Source: an uncultured Bacilli bacterium (GTDB taxonomy: Bacteria; Bacillota_I; Bacilli_A; RF39; UBA660). From it: DNA of 64,000 bases. Under the pieces are notes generated by a model. The model made no database searches and was not told the DNA's origin. It saw only the letters and a program-made list of their open reading frames with translations. Numbering within the stretch: the stretch's first letter is position 1; each line of letters opens with the position of its first letter. A program made the position numbers and the translations under genes. Location: contig CAKOSA010000003.1 in assembly GCA_934101865.1 (NCBI GenBank), positions 1 to 64,000 of the forward strand, given 5' to 3'. Shown piece by piece: positions 38,174 through 45,768 of this stretch.

Positions 38174-38847
38174 TTTTCTAACTCCTTTATTATTCTTAGT
38201 ACTTGATTAAAGTTTTCTTCTTCTATTGTGTAGTCAAAATTATTTTTGTAATCTTCATAATCTAAACGGGGAAAGGCGATTTTTACTACTTTATGGGGAT
38301 AATTTGGTGGTATGAGGGTTAAGTCACTCAGTGTATCTCCTATTATGACAAGTATATCGGCGTTATTTACTTGTTTTTGGTATTCTTTGTTGGTGCTTTT
38401 GTTATATCTTGTCACATATTCGCCCGTATCGTTTAGAAAATTTGATATTATTTTGATGTTTGGTAGCATTAGATTTTCGGTTTCTAATTTTATTTTGATA
38501 AAGTCACCGAGACCAGCAGAGTTTATGATAAAAGGGATGTTTTTTTGATTTAAGTAATTTACGAGTTCTGAAAAGCCTTTTTTTATGGTTACTTCTTTGG
38601 TTAGGCTTGTTATTAGTTCTTTGGTTATGTTATATTTTTTGAATGTTTGAAATTTTTCATCCCATATTTTATCGTAATAATCTTGTATTTCTGTGGGGTC
38701 TAGTTGTTTTAGTTTTTCTTCTTTGTATATTCTTTCTCTCATTTCTTTGTATTCTTTTGGTAATACTTCTTCAAAGGTTGTCATTGCTGTTTTATCGTTT
38801 TTTAGGGTTATGGTATTATCAAAATCACTTGCTATTACTATGTTCAT
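38170..38847 (-). CDS. HAD phosphatase resembling cytosolic 5'-nucleotidase III (UMPH-1)
   Basis: This 225-residue HAD enzyme has the nucleophile motif SDFDNTITLKND, motif II in FIINSAGLGDFI and motif IV in VIIGDTLSDLTL. The cap and the sequences SAGLGDFIKIKLE and IKIISNFL resemble pyrimidine 5'-nucleotidases of the UMPH-1 family; an MtnX-like phosphatase is the alternative. It is the first gene of the amino-acid transporter operon, an unexpected place for a nucleotidase. Confidence 0.8.
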   Translation of the reverse strand: MNIVIASDFDNTITLKNDKTAMTTFEEVLPKEYKEMRERIYKEEKLKQLDPTEIQDYYDKIWDEKFQTFKKYNITKELITSLTKEVTIKKGFSELVNYLNQKNIPFIINSAGLGDFIKIKLETENLMLPNIKIISNFLNDTGEYVTRYNKSTNKEYQKQVNNADILVIIGDTLSDLTLIPPNYPHKVVKIAFPRLDYEDYKNNFDYTIEEENFNQVLRIIKELEK

Positions 38848-38872
38848 TCTATCCTCCTTCCATTATATTTTA

Positions 38873-38901
38873 ATTATAAATCATATTGATTATTTTGACA
38901 A
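38873..38901 (-). promoter_or_regulatory. Sigma-A promoter of the HAD-transporter operon
   Basis: TTGTCA, 17 bases, TATAAT on the - strand, 25 bases before the HAD start codon. Confidence 0.75.
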
Positions 38902-38975
38902 TACTTTTGAAGTATTTTACTTTAATTAGACATTTTGAGAATAAACTTATATTAAAACTGAAAAATTATGGAGAG

Positions 38976-39006
38976 AAAAAAACTGATGCAAGTTTTTGCA
39001 ACAGTT
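38976..39006 (-). terminator. Terminator of the 195-residue gene
   Basis: On the - strand AACTG and TGCA pair with TGCA and CAGTT around a 6-base loop, followed by seven T's. Confidence 0.7.
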
Positions 39007-39011
39007 ACTAT

Positions 39012-39599
39012 TTAATAATCTTGAATTTCTCTTAGAGTATATCCAGACGGGGTTTGATATGTCCGAGGATTTTTAGTTCGTAAATATAGTTTAGTATGAT
39101 ATAGTCCACTTCCCTGCATCATACTATTAATGTTTTTTTGTAATTTTAAAGATACGGCCTCATCATATAAATAATGAAGATTAATATTTCTATAAAGTGA
39201 AAACTTGTTTAGATCGTTTATATTTAAATATCGTTTCACGGTATTCATTTTCTGTTGAAGTTCTTCTTCTTTGGTATGAGTTAGTATTTCTTTTAGTTCT
39301 TGTAACTCTTCTTTGCTATATGGGAATCTTATTTCTCCTGAGGTTGCATCTATTTTTTCAAATATGTCTATTAGTAGCATATTTTCGTAAAGAAGATGTG
39401 TTAAAAAGGGATTTGTTAAATTACTTATTTTTTCATCAAGGGTGCTATATGTGCTAGTTGGTAAAAGGAGTTGAAATCCTTGTTTACGAGGATTAGAAGT
39501 TAAGTAATTTTTGATATTTAATAGTTCTTCGAGAGATAATCCTGTAAAAATTTTGTTTTTAGGAGCAATTATTATTTTTTCTGCGTTTACTTCTTTCAT
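39012..39599 (-). CDS. Unknown 195-residue soluble protein
   Basis: I do not recognise this protein. It is soluble, mainly alpha-helical, with a middle part rich in Glu and Lys and a C-terminal basic stretch (HTKLYLRTKNPRTYQTPSGY). It is monocistronic, with AAGGTGATGCAAA before ATG and its own terminator. Nothing around it suggests a role. Confidence 0.7.
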   Translation of the reverse strand: MKEVNAEKIIIAPKNKIFTGLSLEELLNIKNYLTSNPRKQGFQLLLPTSTYSTLDEKISNLTNPFLTHLLYENMLLIDIFEKIDATSGEIRFPYSKEELQELKEILTHTKEEELQQKMNTVKRYLNINDLNKFSLYRNINLHYLYDEAVSLKLQKNINSMMQGSGLYHTKLYLRTKNPRTYQTPSGYTLREIQDY

Positions 39600-39657
39600 T
39601 TTGCATCACCTTTTGCATTATATCATACTTTCTGTGGTTTTGTTAGTTTTTTTGCTT

Positions 39658-41985
39658 TTAAAGGTGATTTTTTAACCAGTTTTTGATATTTAGGACCTTC
39701 TTATCTACATATTCTTCGATTTTGTCATAGGCTTGATACAGTATTTGGATATATTTGGCATTTACATATATTAGCACGAGCGATAGTATTATATTAAAGA
39801 TATTGACGTTTTTTATAAGAAGGGAGTTAGGAGCAAAAAATAGAGTTGCGAAGAAAGCGGTAAAGCAACCAACTACTAGTACTTTTCTTATAAATGTTAA
39901 TGGTTTACTTATTCTATATAGTAAATTCAGAGTTACGAACCCCGTGAGGGCAACGGCAACAATCCTAAAAAATTCATAATCGAAGTGAAATGTTATACAT
40001 AAAAGTTCAATTACGAGGATGTTCGTAAAGACGCATATTCCGTTGGGGATGACGTTTTTGAACACCTTGCGGAGGAAGCCTTTGGTTACTTTGCTATAAT
40101 TTGGTTCGAGGGCGAGGAAGAGGGATGGGATGCCGACGCAGACGGTACTGATGAGGGTTAATTGGATTGGATAGAAGGGATATGTTACGGTAAATATTAT
40201 GGATAGGAGTGATAGTAGTATCGAGTACATTGTTTTTAGTAGGTACATACAGGATACTCTTTCGATGTTATTTACTACTTTTCGGCCTTCTTTTATTACT
40301 TTTGGAAGGACGGAGAAATCGGATGTGGTTAGGACTATTTGCGAGACATTTTTAGTAGCGGGACTTCCTCCTTCGAGGGCTATTCCGCAGTTGGATTCTT
40401 TTAGGGCCAAGATATCATTTACTCCATCGCCAATATAGGCTACAGTTTTCTTTTTTTTGAGGGCTTTGATTATTTCTCTTTTTTGATTGGGTGTTACACG
40501 TGCAAAAATGTTAAAACTGTTTACTATATTGTCCAGATTTTGAAAATCTGCATCTATTTCGGGGCCGGTTATACATTTTGTTTCTTTGAGAAGACCCTTG
40601 GTTATATTTACTATTGTATCAGGATGATCACCTGATATTATTTTGATATCGACATTTTGTTCATAGAAATAGTTTAATATTTCTTGGGCATTGTCTCTTA
40701 AACAGTCTTTTAAAATTATAAAACCTAATATTTTGGCGTCTTTTATTTTATTGTTTTTTTCTATATTGGTTCCCTCTACTAATGTTAAAACACGGCATCC
40801 TTCTTTGATATATTTTCCTACTTCTTTGTCATATTTTTTTATGTCTTGGGTAGTCATATATTCAAGGGCTCCGAGGGCATAAACTTTTTCTTCGGTAAAT
40901 ATGGCCTTGTATTTTCTGGTAGAAGTAAAGGGAATATGTTTTTTTACGTTGTAATTTGCTTCTCCCTGATAGTATGATGTTAGGGCTTTATCAGTGCTAT
41001 TGTATACTTCGGGAGTTAGAGATGCTATAATATTGGAGAAATTATGCTTACTTAGATTTATTTCTTTTATGACTTCTAATTCTCCGGTTGTTATGGTTCC
41101 AGTCTTATCTAAACATAGAACGTCCGTGCAGGCTAGTTCTTCAATTCCGTTTAACTTTTGGACAATGACATTTTTCTTTCCTAAGGTTATTACTCCTACA
41201 AAAAGAGCAGTAGTTGTTAGGAGTATTAATCCTTCGGGTATCATACCTACTACACCGGCAACTACGGAAAGGATAGCTTCATTATAGGTTAGGTTGCTTT
41301 TGAAGTATTGGGATATGAATAGAAGCACCCCAATAGGGATAATTATTATAGTTATTATTTTGATGATGTTATTTATATTCTTTTTTAGATAGGAATCTTC
41401 GGTTTTTATGGTGCTGGCATCTTTTACTAGTTTGCTGGCATAATTATCGTTATTTATGGCGATGACTTTGGCATAACAGTTACCACTTACGATGACGCTA
41501 CCACTTATTAGTTTGTCTTCTTTCTTTTTCTTTATGGCGTCGCTTTCTCCTGTTATTACGGATTCATCAGCATTTACTTCGCCTTTTTCGATTATGGTAT
41601 CTAAAAGAACGGTATCTCCGGCTGAAAAGTAGATGATATCATCGAGTAGTACTTCGTCTTCGTTTATTTCTTGTTTTTTTCCTTCCCTAACTACGGTTAG
41701 GGTATTTTTAGTGGCTAATTTTAATTTATCGATTATTCTTTTGGCTTTTAGTTCACTTCCGATTGCTATTATGGTATTGACAACTATTATAATAGCGAAT
41801 AGTCCGTTCCTAAAAGACCTAGTAGTTAATACTAGGACTAATAGGACAATATTTAGGATATTGAAAAGGGTTATAGTGTTATCAAGTATTATTTTTTTTA
41901 TGGTTTTGGTATTTTTATCTTTTTGATTATTTATTAAACCGTTATTTATTCTATAATCGATGTCTTGTTTATTTAATCCGTCCAT
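39658..41985 (-). CDS. Cation-translocating P-type ATPase, CtpE-like
   Basis: This 775-residue P-type ATPase has the actuator TGES (SVITGESDA), the phosphorylation site CLDKTGTITTGEL near residue 300, the membrane motif GMIPEGL and the hinge GDGVNDILALKESNCGIALEGGSPA. The IPEGL sequence, the absence of heavy-metal domains and the length fit the CtpE/P2-like group, linked to calcium uptake in other bacteria. The ATG chosen follows AGGTG; a longer frame reaching into the previous gene is rejected. It lies 14 bases after an M23 hydrolase gene. An in-frame copy of the dispersed palindrome encodes ADFQNL. Confidence 0.9.
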   Translation of the reverse strand: MDGLNKQDIDYRINNGLINNQKDKNTKTIKKIILDNTITLFNILNIVLLVLVLTTRSFRNGLFAIIIVVNTIIAIGSELKAKRIIDKLKLATKNTLTVVREGKKQEINEDEVLLDDIIYFSAGDTVLLDTIIEKGEVNADESVITGESDAIKKKKEDKLISGSVIVSGNCYAKVIAINNDNYASKLVKDASTIKTEDSYLKKNINNIIKIITIIIIPIGVLLFISQYFKSNLTYNEAILSVVAGVVGMIPEGLILLTTTALFVGVITLGKKNVIVQKLNGIEELACTDVLCLDKTGTITTGELEVIKEINLSKHNFSNIIASLTPEVYNSTDKALTSYYQGEANYNVKKHIPFTSTRKYKAIFTEEKVYALGALEYMTTQDIKKYDKEVGKYIKEGCRVLTLVEGTNIEKNNKIKDAKILGFIILKDCLRDNAQEILNYFYEQNVDIKIISGDHPDTIVNITKGLLKETKCITGPEIDADFQNLDNIVNSFNIFARVTPNQKREIIKALKKKKTVAYIGDGVNDILALKESNCGIALEGGSPATKNVSQIVLTTSDFSVLPKVIKEGRKVVNNIERVSCMYLLKTMYSILLSLLSIIFTVTYPFYPIQLTLISTVCVGIPSLFLALEPNYSKVTKGFLRKVFKNVIPNGICVFTNILVIELLCITFHFDYEFFRIVAVALTGFVTLNLLYRISKPLTFIRKVLVVGCFTAFFATLFFAPNSLLIKNVNIFNIILSLVLIYVNAKYIQILYQAYDKIEEYVDKKVLNIKNWLKNHL
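40534..40550 (+). repeat. Dispersed palindrome copy 3 (inside the P-type ATPase gene)
   Basis: CAGATTTTGAAAATCTG is a perfect 17-base palindrome around a central G, followed by CA. It encodes DFQNL in the ATPase. Confidence 0.75.
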
Positions 41986-41999
41986 TTGTTCACCTTCTT

Positions 42000-43190
42000 T
42001 TATTTTCGATAGAAGTAGCCTCCTCCACTTGCTGGGAAAGAGAATAGTCTTCTTGGATTGAATGAATGTGCTACCCAAAGGGAATAGTTTGATCCATAAT
42101 GTCCGTTTGACATACCGAAGTGTAAGTGGGCTCCTGTGGTACAGTTATCGTAGCCTCCGTGAGCAGATGATGTACTTCCACCACCCATATGACCGATTAC
42201 GGTATTATCGGTTACCACTTGGCCATAACTTACGGTTACATCTAATAGGTGCATATATTGGGTTGTATATGGTGTTCCGTTTACAACGTGTTGGATGTAT
42301 ACCTGATTTCCACCACAACTTGATTTATATACTATTCTGGCAACTGTACCAGCCGCGGCAGCATAAACTGGTGAACCTTCGCCTGTACAAGATAGGTCGA
42401 TAGCGTAATGGCTACCTCCGAAAGCGTCTCCTCTTTCGGCACTGCCTGAGTATTCGCTTGTTACGCAGCCGTAGCTTAGTGGGTATCGCCAACCGCTGGC
42501 ACTAGGGGTTCCGGCACAGGATGTTAGGTCAGAGCTTTTTTTGCAACCGAGACCCTCATAGTAGGATATTTCTTTTTTGAGGTCTCTTATATCCTCGGCT
42601 ATTGTGGTTCCCTCTACTTTGGTATTGCTTAGATTTAGGCGTAATGTATCTAACTTGGAAGCGAGAGAGGCTTTTTGGACCTCTAATTGTTTTTGTTTTT
42701 CAGAAAGGGTTACTTTGTTTGCTTCGAGGTTTTTGATAAGGGTTTCGAGTTCGCCCATAAGGGATGTGTTATATTCGGAAAGCTGGCTTACTATATTAAA
42801 TCTATATATGAAGTCGGTTATGTCCTCGGCGTCGAAAAGGTATTCTAAATAGATGTTTTCACCAGAAGATTTTTGGAGAAATTTGAGAAGTTCAGCGGTT
42901 TCTTCTTTTTTTTCTTCAATTTGTTTTTCAGAATCTTTTATTTTGGCTGTTGTCGCTGTTATTTCGTTCTCTGTTGTTTTGATAGTATTATTTATGGTGG
43001 TTACTTCGGAGTTTATATTGTTTATCTCACTTTGAGTTAGATTTTCTTGATTTTTGGAATTGTTATATTTAGTTTGCAGGCTATTTAATTCATTATATAG
43101 GTCTTGAAGGGTTTTGGCAGAGGTGTTATTTGGAAATATAATGAGTAAGCCAATTAGATATACGATAGTTATTATGGATTTCTTCTTCAT
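42000..43190 (-). CDS. Secreted M23 family peptidoglycan endopeptidase with coiled coil
   Basis: This 396-residue protein has a signal peptide (residues 1-24). A long coiled coil follows (about 25-225, like PcsB or EnvC), then a C-terminal LytM/M23 domain with the zinc ligands in GGSHYAIDLS and GAHLHFGM. Enzymes of this layout cut peptide cross-links in the cell wall and are often controlled by FtsEX. The ATG follows AGGTGATAAAGTA and a consensus promoter. The P-type ATPase gene follows directly. Confidence 0.93.
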   Translation of the reverse strand: MKKKSIITIVYLIGLLIIFPNNTSAKTLQDLYNELNSLQTKYNNSKNQENLTQSEINNINSEVTTINNTIKTTENEITATTAKIKDSEKQIEEKKEETAELLKFLQKSSGENIYLEYLFDAEDITDFIYRFNIVSQLSEYNTSLMGELETLIKNLEANKVTLSEKQKQLEVQKASLASKLDTLRLNLSNTKVEGTTIAEDIRDLKKEISYYEGLGCKKSSDLTSCAGTPSASGWRYPLSYGCVTSEYSGSAERGDAFGGSHYAIDLSCTGEGSPVYAAAAGTVARIVYKSSCGGNQVYIQHVVNGTPYTTQYMHLLDVTVSYGQVVTDNTVIGHMGGGSTSSAHGGYDNCTTGAHLHFGMSNGHYGSNYSLWVAHSFNPRRLFSFPASGGGYFYRK

Positions 43191-43209
43191 TACTTTATCA
43201 CCTAGGTTA

Positions 43210-43238
43210 ATTATACTTGTTTTATTTTGTAAAGTCAA
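43210..43238 (-). promoter_or_regulatory. Sigma-A promoter of the M23-ATPase operon
   Basis: TTGACT, 17 bases, TATAAT on the - strand, 20 bases before the start codon. Confidence 0.75.
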
Positions 43239-43590
43239 TATTATGGAAAGGGAAATTTATTTTTTTATTTTGTGTTTATGTAAAGGAAATTCATTTTTAT
43301 GTTGTTAGGGATTTTGGTTAAAAAGAAAAGGAATTGATAGTTTATGGATTCAAACTTTGGCTTGGGATATTTTTGTTCGATTAAAAAATGACATATTTTT
43401 AGAAAAAAACTGCAATGTATTTTCTTTTATTTTTACTTTTTTGATAATATACAGATTTTGAAAAATTGATACTTTTAAGGCGTTATTTATGCTTTATTAC
43501 GATAATTTACAAACATCAAAAAAGCATACATATATTAAATGCAGAACATTTAGGCACTTTTTATAGGATAATGTATTTGGGTGATGTTTA
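43239..43590. other. AT-rich stretch without a gene
   Basis: The stretch separates the divergent M23 and XRE genes. No reading frame is credible. It carries one copy of the dispersed palindrome (43452-43468) and TAGGATAAT at 43564-43572, a possible -10 element for the XRE gene without a clear -35. Confidence 0.55.
43452..43468 (+). repeat. Dispersed palindrome copy 4
   Basis: CAGATTTTGAAAAATTG, in the same orientation as the other copies, lies upstream of the XRE gene. Confidence 0.65.
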
Positions 43591-43890
43591 ATGGATGTCA
43601 AAAATGAAGACAATAAGTATATCTATACTTTAGTTGGTAAAAACATCAGAAGACTTAGAAAAAAACATGGTCTTACACAAGTAAAATTAGCAGAGGCTAT
43701 TGGATACAACGATGGAACAGTTTCTAACGTAGAAAACAGCAGTTTTCAGACATTTAGCTTAGAATTTGTTTACATTATATCTAAATTACTTAATGAACCT
43801 ATGTGTGAATTTTTTAAGAGTCTTGATGAGGATACTACAAAGTCTAAAAATGACAAAAAAGATAAGAAAAAAAAGAAAGAAAAAAAATAA
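43591..43890 (+). CDS. XRE family DNA-binding regulator with lysine tail
   Basis: This 99-residue protein has one helix-turn-helix domain (about residues 13-70: VGKNIRRLRKKHGLTQVKLAEAIGYNDGTVSNVEN...LEFVYIISKLLNEPMCEFF). Its tail is almost pure Lys, Asp and Glu. The last tail codons are the 5' arm of the terminator. GGGTGATGTTTA precedes ATG. Its target is unknown. Confidence 0.88.
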   Translation: MDVKNEDNKYIYTLVGKNIRRLRKKHGLTQVKLAEAIGYNDGTVSNVENSSFQTFSLEFVYIISKLLNEPMCEFFKSLDEDTTKSKNDKKDKKKKKEKK

Positions 43891-43908
43891 AATTTTCTTT
43901 CTTTTTTT
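43869..43908. terminator. Bidirectional terminator
   Basis: AAAGAAAGAAAA (43872-43883) pairs with TTTTCTTTCTTT (43893-43904), with a T-run on both strands. It serves the XRE gene on + and the small gene on -. Confidence 0.8.
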
Positions 43909-44143
43909 ACATATTTTGGTTAATAATATTTTTGGTTTTGTTTAGTAAATTTTGTGCATTTATGTTATGTTTATATTCCTTATTAAATTTTATAGAACCG
44001 TTAGTGCAGAGTGTCTGCCCTATTAACATAAACCAGTTACCTAAGGCATTTTGTTCACTTGCTGATAATTCGTCTATTAGAGCTGTGGCTAAGAGAAAAG
44101 CTGTCAACGTAAACATATAATGTTCGCTGTTATCATTTCTCAT
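43907..44143 (-). CDS. Small unknown protein (78 residues)
   Basis: The segment FTLTAFLLATALIDELSASEQNALGNWFMLIGQTL looks like a helical pair. It vaguely resembles short conserved Firmicutes proteins with an ELNxLGNxLxxxGQ pattern, but I cannot name a family. No Shine-Dalgarno site is present; TATAAT lies 5 bases before the ATG, so a leaderless transcript is possible. It is convergent with the XRE gene and sits downstream of a spore protein gene. Confidence 0.6.
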   Translation of the reverse strand: MRNDNSEHYMFTLTAFLLATALIDELSASEQNALGNWFMLIGQTLCTNGSIKFNKEYKHNINAQNLLNKTKNIINQNM

Positions 44144-44157
44144 ATTTAATTATATGA

Positions 44158-44184
44158 GAAAAGACCACTGTTATGCAGTAGTCT
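44158..44184 (-). terminator. Terminator of the SASP gene
   Basis: AGACTACTG-CATAA-CAGTGGTCT on the - strand (one G-U) is followed by TTTTC. Confidence 0.7.
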
Positions 44185-44213
44185 AGAAGAATATATTATA
44201 TTCTATATTCTAT

Positions 44214-44417
44214 TTATTTATTTGAACCGCTTATTTGGTTTTGACCTAATCTTACTAATCTTTTAGTGATTTCTCCACCAACTGAACCATTGGCTCTGCT
44301 AGTAGCATCTGGACCAAGGTTTACACCAAATTCGTTAGCTATTTCGTATTTCATTCTTTCGATAGCTTGCTTTGCTCCAGGTACTGTTAATTTATTGTTA
44401 TTAGTGCTGTTGTTCAT
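44214..44417 (-). CDS. Alpha/beta-type small acid-soluble spore protein
   Basis: This 67-residue protein coats spore DNA and protects it from damage; it is degraded by the GPR protease at germination. The conserved core is complete: [20 protein letters not shown] with the GPR cleavage region YEIA, then [31 protein letters not shown] precedes ATG, and a sigma-G promoter lies directly upstream. It is monocistronic with a terminator. It cannot be matched to one particular ssp gene. Confidence 0.96.
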   Translation of the reverse strand: MNNSTNNNKLTVPGAKQAIERMKYEIANEFGVNLGPDATSRANGSVGGEITKRLVRLGQNQISGSNK

Positions 44418-44438
44418 TTAACTCACCTCCTACACTCT

Positions 44439-44468
44439 TAGTATGGTGAGCGGTATTTTTTTCATACA
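44439..44468 (-). promoter_or_regulatory. Sigma-G promoter of the SASP gene
   Basis: TGTATG, 17 bases, CATACTA on the - strand matches the sigma-G consensus (gYATR, cATnnTA) in both boxes. It is followed after 8 bases by AGGAGG. Confidence 0.75.
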
Positions 44469-44511
44469 TTTTTTTTAGTGGTAATTTTTTCTAATATTTT
44501 TTTATTTTAAT

Positions 44512-44553
44512 ATTAAAATAATATCTTATGAGTTCTCTTCACAAGATATTATT
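44512..44553 (-). terminator. Terminator of the uvrC-thiI unit
   Basis: AATAATATCTT and AAGATATTATT form a perfect 11-pair stem, followed by TTTTAAT on the - strand. Confidence 0.7.
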
Positions 44554-44579
44554 TACTGAATTTATTAGAATTAAACATT

Positions 44580-45758
44580 TTAAAAGTCATATTTTTTATT
44601 TTCACTAGCAGTAATTACTATGGTGTTTGCATTGTTCACAGTTTCTTCTATTAGTTTTTCGTAATTTATTTTTTGTTCTTCTTCTATGGCCTTGGTTAAT
44701 TTGGGATTAATTACGGGATGACGTGGTAAAAAGATAGTACAACAGTCTTCATAGGGTAAGGTGCTTATATCATAGGTGTCAATATCTTTGGCAATTTTGA
44801 TTATTTCTAATTTATCAAAGCAGGCTAGTGGTCTTATAACAGGAACGTTTGTAACATTGTTAATGGTACTCATACTGGTTAGTGTTTGACTTGCTACTTG
44901 TCCAATGGATTCTCCGTTTATTAATATTAAACACTTTCTTCTCTTCATCATTTCTTCACTTATTCTATACATCATACGACGCATTATTGTTATCATATAA
45001 TTTGGATCACAGTTTTTGTATATTTCTTCTTGGATATTGGTAAAGTTTATGATGTGTAATGTTATTTCTGGTTCAAATTTAGTTAGTTTTTTTACTAGTT
45101 TTTTTACTTTATTTAAGGCCATTTCACTTGTATGGGGAGGTGATTCGAAATAGATGCATTCTATTTTTACGCCTCGTTTCATTGCCATATATCCTGCTAC
45201 GGGAGAATCTATTCCTCCTGAGAGCATTAATAGTCCTTTGCCCGCAACGCGCACTGGATATCCTCCCCTAGCGTTTATTTCCACGGCATAAATATAGGTG
45301 TAGTCCTCCCTTATTTCCACTTTAAGAGTATACTCTGGATTGTGGACATCGACAGTGACATTTTCTTTGTTTTTTAGAATTAAACCGCCTAGTATGTTGT
45401 TCATTTCCATAGAAGGGATTGAGAAGTTTTTATCAGCTCTTTTAGTCTCAACTTTAAAGGTTTTGAAGTTTAATTTTTGAACAATATTTAATACTTCTGT
45501 TTGGATTTTATTTATATTGGTATCTACTTTGTAGGCTACTACAATGCTATGAATACCGAAAATATTCTTTAAAATTTCAATAATTTCTTCGATATTTTCG
45601 TCTGTTTCAATAAACATTCTTACTCTATTTTTGGTTATTTTTACGTTATAATTTTGGAGAGCTTTCGTTATATTTTCATATAGTATATTGATAAATAAAC
45701 TACGATTATCTTTCTTAGTAGTTAGTTCTCCATACTTAATTAATATTATTTTTTGCAT
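44580..45758 (-). CDS. thiI: tRNA 4-thiouridine synthetase ThiI
   Basis: ThiI adenylates and thiolates U8 of tRNA and also supplies sulfur for thiamine. The 392-residue chain has an N-terminal ferredoxin-like and THUMP region (residues 1-165) and the PP-loop GKGLLMLSGGIDSPVAGYMAMKRG. It has no C-terminal rhodanese domain, as in Bacillus, so sulfur must come from a cysteine desulfurase such as the one at 3.3 kb. It follows uvrC by 10 bases. Confidence 0.96.
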   Translation of the reverse strand: MQKIILIKYGELTTKKDNRSLFINILYENITKALQNYNVKITKNRVRMFIETDENIEEIIEILKNIFGIHSIVVAYKVDTNINKIQTEVLNIVQKLNFKTFKVETKRADKNFSIPSMEMNNILGGLILKNKENVTVDVHNPEYTLKVEIREDYTYIYAVEINARGGYPVRVAGKGLLMLSGGIDSPVAGYMAMKRGVKIECIYFESPPHTSEMALNKVKKLVKKLTKFEPEITLHIINFTNIQEEIYKNCDPNYMITIMRRMMYRISEEMMKRRKCLILINGESIGQVASQTLTSMSTINNVTNVPVIRPLACFDKLEIIKIAKDIDTYDISTLPYEDCCTIFLPRHPVINPKLTKAIEEEQKINYEKLIEETVNNANTIVITASENKKYDF

Positions 45759-45768
45759 TTTTTACTCC

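Noticed and set aside
41327..41341. Another CCCCAATAGGG word
   Set aside because: It lies in a conserved membrane helix of the P-type ATPase gene (IPIG), lacks the fifth C and has no promoter beside it.
42001..42078. Longer P-type ATPase start reaching into the M23 gene
   Set aside because: The extension has no ribosome site and would overlap the conserved end of the M23 gene; the ATG at 41985 has AGGTG at good spacing.
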